The notes beneath the pieces were generated by a model. That model was not told the DNA's origin. It saw nothing but the letters and a program-made list of their open reading frames with translations, and ran no database searches. The position numbers and the translations under genes are program-made. Below, piece after piece: positions 1 through 6,339 of a stretch of DNA of 26,944 nt. The stretch covers positions 1 through 26,944 of the forward strand of contig JAUWOV010000012.1 of NCBI GenBank assembly GCA_030611945.1, written 5' to 3'. How positions within the stretch are numbered: position 1 is the first letter of the stretch; every line of letters starts with the position of its first letter. This DNA is from a bacterium. Its GTDB lineage: Bacteria > JAHJDO01.

Positions 1-171
1 GCTATGCGCTGGATTATAAATTATGCTAAGGCAAGAAAGGGCAAAAGCATGGGAGAAAAATTAGCTCAGGAAATTATAGATGCATCTAAAGGCGAAGGGA
101 CTTCCGTAAAAAAGAAAGAAGATGTCCATAAAATGGCAGAAGCTAATAAGGCTTTTGCTCATTATAGATAA
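1..171 (+). CDS. rpsG: 30S ribosomal protein S7, C-terminal part of a second copy (cut by window edge)
   Basis: The frame is open from the first base and encodes the last 56 residues of S7, ending in the same residues as the complete rpsG at 19170-19637. I count 8 base differences from positions 19467-19637 over 171 bases, with one amino-acid change (Tyr here, His there, in the N-Y/H-AKARKG stretch). The mostly synonymous differences suggest the coding sequence is under selection. Whether the rest of the gene lies upstream or this is only a duplicated tail cannot be seen. S7 binds the 3' major domain of 16S rRNA and nucleates assembly of the 30S head. Confidence 0.9.
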   Translation, partial: AMRWIINYAKARKGKSMGEKLAQEIIDASKGEGTSVKKKEDVHKMAEANKAFAHYR

Positions 172-185
172 AGCCAAAAAAGGAC

Positions 186-213
186 TTGCAAGGCACAGAG
201 TATATGATATAAT
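186..213 (+). promoter_or_regulatory. Promoter of the first tuf (sigma-70 type)
   Basis: A TTGCAA -35-like box at 186-191 and a perfect TATAAT -10 box at 208-213 are separated by 16 bp. Both boxes and the leader after them are kept in the second tuf copy (19653-19680), while the spacer between them has diverged. That pattern supports function. Start of transcription is expected near 220. Confidence 0.7.
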
Positions 214-246
214 CCGTGAACTTATTTAAAAGAAGGAGGATAGGAA

Positions 247-1446
247 ATGGCAAAAGAGAAGTTTGAAAGAACAAAGCCGCATATAAACGTAGGGACAATA
301 GGACACGTAGATCATGGTAAGACGACATTAACGTCAGCAATAACAAAGATATTAAGCAAAAAAGGATTAGCATCAGCAAAGGAATTTGATGAGATAGATA
401 ATGCGCCTGAGGAGCAAGAAAGAGGAGTAACGATAAATGTACATCATGAAGAATATGAGACAGAGAACAGACATTATGCGCATGTAGATTGTCCGGGGCA
501 TGCAGATTACATAAAGAATATGATAACAGGCGCAGCGCAGATGGACGGAGCAGTGCTGGTAGTAAGCGCAGCAGACGGTCCAATGCCGCAGACAAGAGAG
601 CACATATTATTGGCAAGGCAGGTAGGAGTGCCGTCACTGGTGGTGTTTTTAAACAAGGCGGATCAGGTAGATGATAAGGAACTGTTGGAATTAGTAGAGC
701 TGGAGGTAAGGGAATTATTAACGAAGTATGAATTTCCTGGGGACGATATTCCTGTGATAACAGGTTCAGCATTAGCGGCAATGGATTGCGGATGCGGGAA
801 GGAAGACTGCGAGAAATGCAAACCTGTTCTGGAATTACTAAAACAGATGGACGAATATATACCGTTGCCAAAAAGAGAGATAGATAAACCGTTTCTGATG
901 GCAGTAGAGGATGTATTCACAATAACAGGAAGAGGAACAGTAGGAACAGGAAGAGTAGAAAGAGGAGTAGTAAAGGTAGGAGAGAGCGTAGAGATAGTAG
1001 GATTAAGAGAAACGAAGAAGACTGTAGTAACAGGAGTAGAGATGTTCAGGAAGCTGCTGGACCAGGGACAAGCTGGAGATAATGTAGGGGTATTGTTAAG
1101 AGGGATAGAGAGGAATGATATAGAAAGAGGGCAAGTATTGGCAGCGCCCGGAACAATAACGCCGCATACACAGTTTAAAGCAAAGGTGTATATATTGAAG
1201 AAAGAAGAAGGAGGAAGGCATACACCATTCTTCAAGGGATACAGACCGCAGTTTTATTTTAGAACAACAGATGTGACAGGGACAGCAAAGTTAGCCCAAG
1301 GAGTAGAGATGGTAATGCCAGGAGACAATGTAGATTTAGAGATAGAACTGATAGCGCCGATAGCAATGGAAGATGGATTAAGATTTGCGATAAGAGAAGG
1401 AGGAAGGACAGTAGGTGCTGGTGTTGTATCTAAAATTATTAAGTGA
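247..1446 (+). CDS. tuf: Elongation factor Tu, copy 1
   Basis: A 399-residue GTPase that delivers aminoacyl-tRNA to the ribosomal A site. The G motifs are intact: GHVDHGKT (19-26), the RGVTI switch I segment (59-63), DCPGH (81-85), NKAD (136-139) and GSAL (173-176). Domains 2 and 3 follow, with the conserved [20 protein letters not shown] block near 324-343. The start is set by a strong ribosome-binding site, AAGGAGGAT, at 233-241. Oddities: a four-cysteine loop (C181, C183, C188, C191) follows the G5 motif, and isoleucine is coded by ATA in 22 of 25 cases. It differs from copy 2 at residues 68, 138, 172, 205, 251, 282, 290 and 316. It heads the rpmG-tRNA-secE-nusG-rplK group. Confidence 0.98.
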   Translation: MAKEKFERTKPHINVGTIGHVDHGKTTLTSAITKILSKKGLASAKEFDEIDNAPEEQERGVTINVHHEEYETENRHYAHVDCPGHADYIKNMITGAAQMDGAVLVVSAADGPMPQTREHILLARQVGVPSLVVFLNKADQVDDKELLELVELEVRELLTKYEFPGDDIPVITGSALAAMDCGCGKEDCEKCKPVLELLKQMDEYIPLPKREIDKPFLMAVEDVFTITGRGTVGTGRVERGVVKVGESVEIVGLRETKKTVVTGVEMFRKLLDQGQAGDNVGVLLRGIERNDIERGQVLAAPGTITPHTQFKAKVYILKKEEGGRHTPFFKGYRPQFYFRTTDVTGTAKLAQGVEMVMPGDNVDLEIELIAPIAMEDGLRFAIREGGRTVGAGVVSKIIK

Positions 1447-1470
1447 AGAAAGTAGATAGGTAGTAAGAGT

Positions 1471-1620
1471 ATGCGCGATATAGTTACATTAGCATGTGTA
1501 GAGTGTAAAAATAGAAATTACACTACAACGAGAAACAAAAAAATCCAAAAAGATAAATTGGAATTAAAAAAATATTGTAGATTTTGCAGAAAGCATATAT
1601 TGCATAAAGAAACCAAATAG
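1471..1620 (+). CDS. rpmG: 50S ribosomal protein L33 (zinc-ribbon form)
   Basis: A 49-residue protein starting [17 protein letters not shown] and ending HKETK. It carries two CxxC-type pairs, C9/C12 and C36/C39, the zinc-binding form of L33. L33 sits near the E site of the 50S subunit. Its place between tuf and tRNA-Trp/secE is a common bacterial order. No strong Shine-Dalgarno sequence precedes the ATG; the gap after tuf is 24 bp, which suggests co-transcription with tuf. Confidence 0.95.
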   Translation: MRDIVTLACVECKNRNYTTTRNKKIQKDKLELKKYCRFCRKHILHKETK

Positions 1621-1626
1621 AGCTGT

Positions 1627-1699
1627 AGGCCTGTAGCTCTAACGGTAGAGCAGCGGACTCCAAATCCGATGGATGGGGGTTCAAATCCCTCCAGGCCTG
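1627..1699 (+). tRNA. trnW: tRNA-Trp (anticodon CCA)
   Basis: A full cloverleaf can be folded: acceptor AGGCCTG (1627-1633) with CAGGCCT (1692-1698), D stem GCTC/GAGC, anticodon loop CTCCAAA at 1658-1664 with CCA at 1660-1662, and a T arm with loop TTCAAAT. The first anticodon-stem pair is a G-A mismatch and the T stem has one G-U. The discriminator is G1699, as expected for tryptophan. The 3' CCA is not encoded and must be added after transcription. Confidence 0.95.
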
Positions 1700-1718
1700 C
1701 TATTAATATTTAGAGATT

Positions 1719-1904
1719 ATGTTTAAACGCATTAAAATTTTTTTATTGGATGTTCATAAGGAACTCAAGAAGGTCTCTTGGCCAACAAAGAACGAAATAA
1801 AAGAATCCACTGTGATTGTCATTATAGCTGTTGGAATAAGCGCGGTATTTATTGGTATAGTGGACTTTTTCTTGGGCAATATTTTGAGTAAGATAATAAG
1901 GTAA
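1719..1904 (+). CDS. secE: Preprotein translocase subunit SecE
   Basis: A 61-residue single-span membrane protein. The N-terminal amphipathic helix contains the family motif KELKKVSWPTKNE (about residues 14-26), followed by one hydrophobic segment at about 31-54. This is the short SecE form, which clamps SecY in the SecYEG channel. It sits between tRNA-Trp and nusG, the near-universal bacterial position, 11 bp ahead of nusG. Confidence 0.95.
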   Translation: MFKRIKIFLLDVHKELKKVSWPTKNEIKESTVIVIIAVGISAVFIGIVDFFLGNILSKIIR

Positions 1905-1915
1905 CAAAAGTAACT

Positions 1916-2446
1916 ATGGAAAAAAAGTGGTATGTAATACACATACATTCGGGTTTTGAGGGTAAAGTAAAGCTACAGCTGGAACGTAAGCTAAAACTTG
2001 CCAATATGGAGGAGTTTGTATCTCAAATATTAATTCCGACAGAGAATGTTGTAGAAGTTAAAGCCGGGCAAAAAAAGGTCAGCAGCAGGAAGTTCTTTCC
2101 TGGTTATATTCTTATAGAGATGGAAATGAATGACGAAATTTGGCAGCTGATACGAAACGTTCCTGGAGTTAGCGGCTTTATTGGAAACAATAGAAAAGCT
2201 GTACCGCTTTCTGAGAAAGAAATACAAAAGATATTTGAGAAACTGAAGGAAAAAGAAGAAAAACCCAAACCAAAGGTAATGTTTGATAAAGGAGAAAGCA
2301 TAAGGATTATAGAAGGACCATTTGCTGATTTTAATGGTGAGATTGAAGAAGTTAGTCCGGAAAAAGGAAGATTAAAGGTAATGGTTTCTATTTTTGGCAG
2401 ATCAACACCTGTTGAATTAGAATCTTGGCAGGTAGAGAAGATATGA
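1916..2446 (+). CDS. nusG: Transcription termination/antitermination factor NusG
   Basis: A 176-residue protein with an N-terminal NGN domain (WYVIHIHSGFEGKV at the start, FFPGYILIEM near 80-90) and a C-terminal KOW domain (KGESIRIIEGPFADFNGEIEE near 125-145). NusG binds the RpoC clamp helices and couples RNA polymerase to Rho or to ribosomal protein S10, and both partners RpoC and S10 are encoded in this window. Length is normal. It starts 11 bp after secE without a clear ribosome-binding site, so translational coupling is likely. Confidence 0.97.
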   Translation: MEKKWYVIHIHSGFEGKVKLQLERKLKLANMEEFVSQILIPTENVVEVKAGQKKVSSRKFFPGYILIEMEMNDEIWQLIRNVPGVSGFIGNNRKAVPLSEKEIQKIFEKLKEKEEKPKPKVMFDKGESIRIIEGPFADFNGEIEEVSPEKGRLKVMVSIFGRSTPVELESWQVEKI

Positions 2447-2464
2447 TAAGGAGTAAATTTTAAT

Positions 2465-2896
2465 ATGGCAAAGGGGAAAAAAGTTGCAGGAATGATAAAG
2501 CTGCAGATTTCAGCAGGAAAGGCAACACCAGCGCCGCCAGTAGGTCCGGCTCTAGGTCAGCATGGCATTAATATAATGCAATTTTGTCAGGCATTCAATA
2601 ATCAAACCAAGGACCAGGAAGGATTAATAATTCCTGTTGTTATAACGGTTTATGAAGATAAGTCCATTACATTTATTACGAAATCTCCGCCTGCCGCAGT
2701 TCTCCTAAAGCAAGCTGCCGGTATTGCAAAAGCATCCGGAGAGCCTAATAAAAACAAGATAGCAAAGGTAAGCAAGGATAAGGTTAGAGATATAGCAAAA
2801 ATGAAAATAAAGGATTTGAATACTTCTAATATTGAATCTGCAATGAAGATTATTGCAGGAACTGCTAGAAGTATGGGGATTGAGATAGAAGGATGA
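2465..2896 (+). CDS. rplK: 50S ribosomal protein L11
   Basis: A 143-residue protein of normal length. The N-terminal domain has the [20 protein letters not shown] segment and the C-terminal rRNA-binding domain has the conserved end near [13 protein letters not shown]11 binds the GTPase-associated 23S rRNA region and works with L10/L12 and EF-Tu. A TAAGGAG site at 2448-2454 supports the start. In nearly all bacteria rplA follows directly, but here about 6.1 kb of unrelated genes come between. Confidence 0.98.
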   Translation: MAKGKKVAGMIKLQISAGKATPAPPVGPALGQHGINIMQFCQAFNNQTKDQEGLIIPVVITVYEDKSITFITKSPPAAVLLKQAAGIAKASGEPNKNKIAKVSKDKVRDIAKMKIKDLNTSNIESAMKIIAGTARSMGIEIEG

Positions 2897-2927
2897 TATT
2901 ATTTCAAAATTTAAGGGGTGATAAAAT

Positions 2928-5309
2928 ATGAAAAAACTCTCAATATTCTTACTCATATTTTCAATGGTCTTAAGCAGTGTAACTCCTGCTTATAGTCGAC
3001 CAAAAAAAGCAAGCACAGCTACAATTCAAGGACAAGTAACGAATTCAGTAACAAATCAAGCCATATCAGGCGCAACAGTCCGAGCAGGTCGTTATAGAGT
3101 TGCAACAAATGAAAATGGCAATTATATAATAAAAAATATTAGAGTATGGTTCTGGGGAAGAATATATAGAGTAAAAGCATCTGCAAAAGGATATTACGCA
3201 AGTTCCAGATGGATATATGTAAGAAAAGACAAAACATACACCTTAAACTTCAGATTAAGACCAAGAAGACCGCTGATATTAGTTAATATAACTTCTCCTG
3301 AAGATAATTCGTATATAAGAGGGTCAAATTTAGACGTATCAGTCTCATGGCAGGGCAGAGCGGGAATAATAGATTTATATTTAGATGATAGTTTAGCTGG
3401 AAGCTACAGGACATGGCGTTGGTGGCACAGGTCGGGGACTCATACATTCAATATAGATCTTTCAGAGCAACAAGATGGGGAACATAAGCTCAAATCAATT
3501 GCATACAGGTCGCACAGAAGAAAAGGCTACAAAGCAGAGTCCAAAGAGATAACATTTATCTTAGACAATGCCTCCCCTGTAATTTCAGATATATCTCCAA
3601 TAGACAATGCTTTAATTAACGACAACCAGCCAGAGATCTCAGCAGTATTGTCGGATGTCACGAGCGGAATAGATAAAGATACAATTATATTAAAACTTGA
3701 TGATGCAGAAGTAGCTGTAACTTATGATGAGATAACAGGAAAGCTAAGTTACACCCCAGCGATAGCGCTTGTAGATGGAACACATACAATTTCTATTGAA
3801 GTGAAAGACGGGGTAGGAAATGAAGCAAGCGCCACATCAACACTTATAATAGATGCAACACCGCCAGTAATATCAAACATCCAGCCGGAAGATGGTAGTA
3901 CAATTGAAGAAGCAAAACCTGTCATATCAGCAGAATACTCGGATAACCTATCAGGAATAGATGCAAGTTCAGTTAAATTATTATTGGATACTCAGGATGT
4001 AACAGGTAATGCTACTGTAACAGAGACTAGCATAACATATACTCCAGCTCAGGATTTGGAAAGCGGGGAACATACAGCAGGATTAGAAGTCAAAGACATT
4101 GCAGGAAACACAATATCAGAAATATGGACGTGGACAGTAGAGGGAGGAGCAAAGATATTAAATGAAATTCCCAGTAATGACCCGCAGGATCTGGCAGTAG
4201 ATAATAATAGAAACCTGTACATTCTTGAATCAGCGCCCGGAAGAATATACATTTATGATAAAGATGCGGCCTACATAACATATATTCAGCTTGAAGATAT
4301 GTTAAATCCAAAAGGAATAGCGCTGGATAAAGATAATAACCTTTATATAGCAGATACAGGAAACAGCTGTATAAAGAAGCTTAAACTCATAGAGCCGGAT
4401 ATATTTACCTATCAGCTTGACACTGATTTTGGAACAGACGGAGTTGCCGGCGATACGCTCATTAGTCCATGGGGAATAGCAGTTGATGATGATACGAATA
4501 TCTATGTAACAGATAATCAGGCAAATAAGGTGATAGAATTTGATGGACAAGGAAAGTATCTAACAGATTTTGACAGGACAGAAGAAGCGATAAGCGATAC
4601 TGAAATCATAGAACATCCATTCAATAGTCCAAAGGGAATCACAACAACAGGCTACGGGACAATATATGTAGCAGACAGTGGAAACAACCAGATACAGGAA
4701 ACATCAGCTAGCGCTTTAAATGTCATCATAGGTTCTGAGGGAACAGGAGATGGCGAGTTTCAAAATCCTGTAGACGTAGCAGTAAGTCTTTATTACATCT
4801 ATGTTATTGACAATGGAAATTTGAGGGGGCAGAAGTTCCTAACAGAGCCGAGAAAAGAAGATGACCCGCAGAGGCCGTTTGAAGCAAAATTTGACAATTT
4901 GAATCTAAATAATCTGACAGCAATTGCAATAGATAATGACCTGAAGAGAGAAATAATTTACATAGCGGATAATGGAAATAACAGAGTATTAAGAATTGAG
5001 ATACCGATTAAGTCTGCTGAACCTGTTTTGGAAGAGATGAAGACAAAACTTGAAGCTGAAGATATTGACAGCGCAGTTTCATGCGTAAGCATTGATTCGC
5101 AGGAGAAATACAGAGAAGCTTTTAATGTGTTGAAAGACGCAGGCAAGCTGAATGAATTTGCAGAAGATATGAAAAATCTGGAACTTATCTATGTAAGAGG
5201 AGACAGGGCAAAATACAGATTAAAGAGATTAGAAGATGGCGAAGAGATTACATATTACATATATTTCAAGAAAGATGAAAATGGAGAATGGAAGATAGAA
5301 TCATTTTAG
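2928..5309 (+). CDS. Secreted multi-domain protein with Ig-like domains and NHL repeats
   Basis: A 793-residue protein of unknown specific function. Seen in order: a signal peptide (about 1-23, cut near AYS); a carboxypeptidase-regulatory-like domain (about 32-108, GQVTNSVTNQAISGATV); an Ig-like domain (about 116-214); two repeated bacterial Ig-like domains (about 215-310 and 311-405, each opening with PVIS and ending in a VKD-GN turn); a propeller of NHL-type repeats (about 415-692, with repeated LYIADTGN and IYVADSGNN strands); and a C-terminal domain of about 95 residues with charged beta-strands. It is probably exported and binds carbohydrate or protein surfaces, which is inference. An AAGGGGTG site (2913-2920) supports the start. 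It is the first gene of the block between rplK and rplA. Confidence 0.85.
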   Translation: MKKLSIFLLIFSMVLSSVTPAYSRPKKASTATIQGQVTNSVTNQAISGATVRAGRYRVATNENGNYIIKNIRVWFWGRIYRVKASAKGYYASSRWIYVRKDKTYTLNFRLRPRRPLILVNITSPEDNSYIRGSNLDVSVSWQGRAGIIDLYLDDSLAGSYRTWRWWHRSGTHTFNIDLSEQQDGEHKLKSIAYRSHRRKGYKAESKEITFILDNASPVISDISPIDNALINDNQPEISAVLSDVTSGIDKDTIILKLDDAEVAVTYDEITGKLSYTPAIALVDGTHTISIEVKDGVGNEASATSTLIIDATPPVISNIQPEDGSTIEEAKPVISAEYSDNLSGIDASSVKLLLDTQDVTGNATVTETSITYTPAQDLESGEHTAGLEVKDIAGNTISEIWTWTVEGGAKILNEIPSNDPQDLAVDNNRNLYILESAPGRIYIYDKDAAYITYIQLEDMLNPKGIALDKDNNLYIADTGNSCIKKLKLIEPDIFTYQLDTDFGTDGVAGDTLISPWGIAVDDDTNIYVTDNQANKVIEFDGQGKYLTDFDRTEEAISDTEIIEHPFNSPKGITTTGYGTIYVADSGNNQIQETSASALNVIIGSEGTGDGEFQNPVDVAVSLYYIYVIDNGNLRGQKFLTEPRKEDDPQRPFEAKFDNLNLNNLTAIAIDNDLKREIIYIADNGNNRVLRIEIPIKSAEPVLEEMKTKLEAEDIDSAVSCVSIDSQEKYREAFNVLKDAGKLNEFAEDMKNLELIYVRGDRAKYRLKRLEDGEEITYYIYFKKDENGEWKIESF

Positions 5310-5348
5310 GAGAAAGTTTTAGATTAGAAATATAACAGGAGGACGGTT

Positions 5349-5564
5349 ATGGGAGAAAATAAATACACAGCGATAATAAAAAAAGAAGACGATTGGTGGA
5401 TTGGCTGGATAGAAGAGGTACCGGGCGTAAATTGCCAAGGACATACGCATGATGAATTAATGGAAAGTCTTGCTGCAACATTGAAAGAAGCTCTGGAATT
5501 CAATCGACAGGATGCTATCGCGACAGCAAAGCAAAATTATAAAGAAGAACCGGTTTTTGCATGA
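5349..5564 (+). CDS. hicB: HicB-family antitoxin
   Basis: A 71-residue protein with the HicB-like (UPF0150) fold pattern: YTAIIKKEDDWWIGWIEEVPGV followed by QGHTHDELMESLAATLKEAL, close to the family consensus of beta strands, a P-G-C/V turn and a helix. No DNA-binding extension is visible, so autoregulation may be weak or indirect. A strong AGGAGGA site at 5337-5343 drives it. Its stop overlaps the hicA start by 4 bases (ATGA), typical translational coupling of antitoxin and toxin. It would neutralise HicA by covering its active site, as known for the family. Confidence 0.85.
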   Translation: MGENKYTAIIKKEDDWWIGWIEEVPGVNCQGHTHDELMESLAATLKEALEFNRQDAIATAKQNYKEEPVFA

Positions 5565-5749
5565 AAAGGAAGGAGTTCTTGAAATATTTGAGACAGCACA
5601 GTTGTTCGTTAATCCGTGAAGGAGCGAACCATTCTTGGTGGGGCAGCGTCCTGGAAAATAAACGTTCATCTGTCCCGCGACATACGGAAATAAATGATAA
5701 TTTGGCAAATAAAATCTGCAAGGATTTAGGTATACCCAAAATAAAATAA
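5561..5749 (+). CDS. hicA: HicA-family mRNA interferase toxin
   Basis: A 62-residue dsRBD-like small protein. It has the family N-terminus (MKRKEFLKYLRQHSC), the predicted catalytic histidine in GANHSWW (H24), and the conserved VPRHTEINDNLANKICKDLG segment (38-57). HicA toxins cleave mRNA and tmRNA and are held in check by HicB. All landmarks look intact, so it is likely active. The order is antitoxin first. Its place inside a ribosomal protein operon is very unusual and would tie toxin transcription to ribosome synthesis. Confidence 0.88.
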   Translation: MKRKEFLKYLRQHSCSLIREGANHSWWGSVLENKRSSVPRHTEINDNLANKICKDLGIPKIK

Positions 5750-5761
5750 GAGGGATTTCTT

Positions 5762-6337
5762 ATGTATAAATTAGTAAAAATAATTTTGGTTTTTGCTTTA
5801 ATATTTTTAACCACAACCTCTGCTTTCTGCTTCGGCTTTGGATGGACATGGATGGGTAAGTATGAACCAATGAAAGTGGTTGATGCTGATACAGGAAAGC
5901 CGATAGAGGGAGCGTGGGTAGCAGTTAGGTGGCATAAAATACCATTTTGGGAGTATCTAAATGTTGGAGGTCCGAATTCGGTAACGACAAAGATTATATC
6001 ATTGGAAACAGATGAAAAAGGAGAATTTCATCCGTTTGAGAGCAAGTGGAAGTATGGAAGTGAAGTATGGATATATGCTTGGGAAAAAGGTTACAAGTTG
6101 GGAGTAGCAAGTCCGCCATATAGAGAACATGATGATGAACGAGGTAAATGGAAGGAAGAAGTATCTCCTATCATCAAGCTCAAGAAACTGCCTGAGGGAT
6201 ATGAAGGGACAGGGGAATATGTCAGCATGATGAATACTACAGAAAGTTTTTTTGAAGGTACAAAGTGGATAAAGTTTGTAACAAAAGAAAGAGATAGAGC
6301 TTCTAAGTTATGGCGTAAAAAAATAGAGGATAAATAA
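5762..6337 (+). CDS. Secreted protein with a carboxypeptidase-regulatory-like domain
   Basis: A 191-residue protein with an N-terminal signal peptide (about 1-23, a hydrophobic stretch ending TSAFC). A beta-sandwich domain of the carboxypeptidase regulatory type follows (VVDADTGKPIEGAWVAVRW near 38-56, then TDEKGEF near 82-88 and a GYKLG turn). The C-terminal third is charged and rich in Lys and Glu, probably helical. The cysteine near the cleavage site is not in a clear lipobox. A GAGGGA site lies just before the start. Function is unknown. It starts 12 bp after hicA and ends 2 bp before the next gene, so it is probably co-translated with the phospholipase C-like protein. Confidence 0.75.
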   Translation: MYKLVKIILVFALIFLTTTSAFCFGFGWTWMGKYEPMKVVDADTGKPIEGAWVAVRWHKIPFWEYLNVGGPNSVTTKIISLETDEKGEFHPFESKWKYGSEVWIYAWEKGYKLGVASPPYREHDDERGKWKEEVSPIIKLKKLPEGYEGTGEYVSMMNTTESFFEGTKWIKFVTKERDRASKLWRKKIEDK

Positions 6338-6339
6338 AT

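Larger units (their letters stand above)
1..1446 (+). repeat. Direct repeat, copy 1: rpsG 3' end, promoter and tuf
   Basis: This segment matches 19467-20913 in the same orientation, with one base of length difference in the rpsG-tuf gap. Similarity runs from the window edge through the tuf stop codon and ends about there, because the following gaps differ. Most changes are synonymous, and the two EF-Tu proteins differ at 8 of 399 residues. The left end of the repeat lies outside the window. Confidence 0.9.

Noticed and set aside
143-871. Long minus-strand open frame of 242 codons opposite tuf, with a similar one at 19628-20338
   Set aside because: It is a by-product of the tuf codon bias. 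The frames match only because tuf is duplicated, the translation is a low-complexity Leu/Ser/Pro run, and no ribosome-binding site is present.
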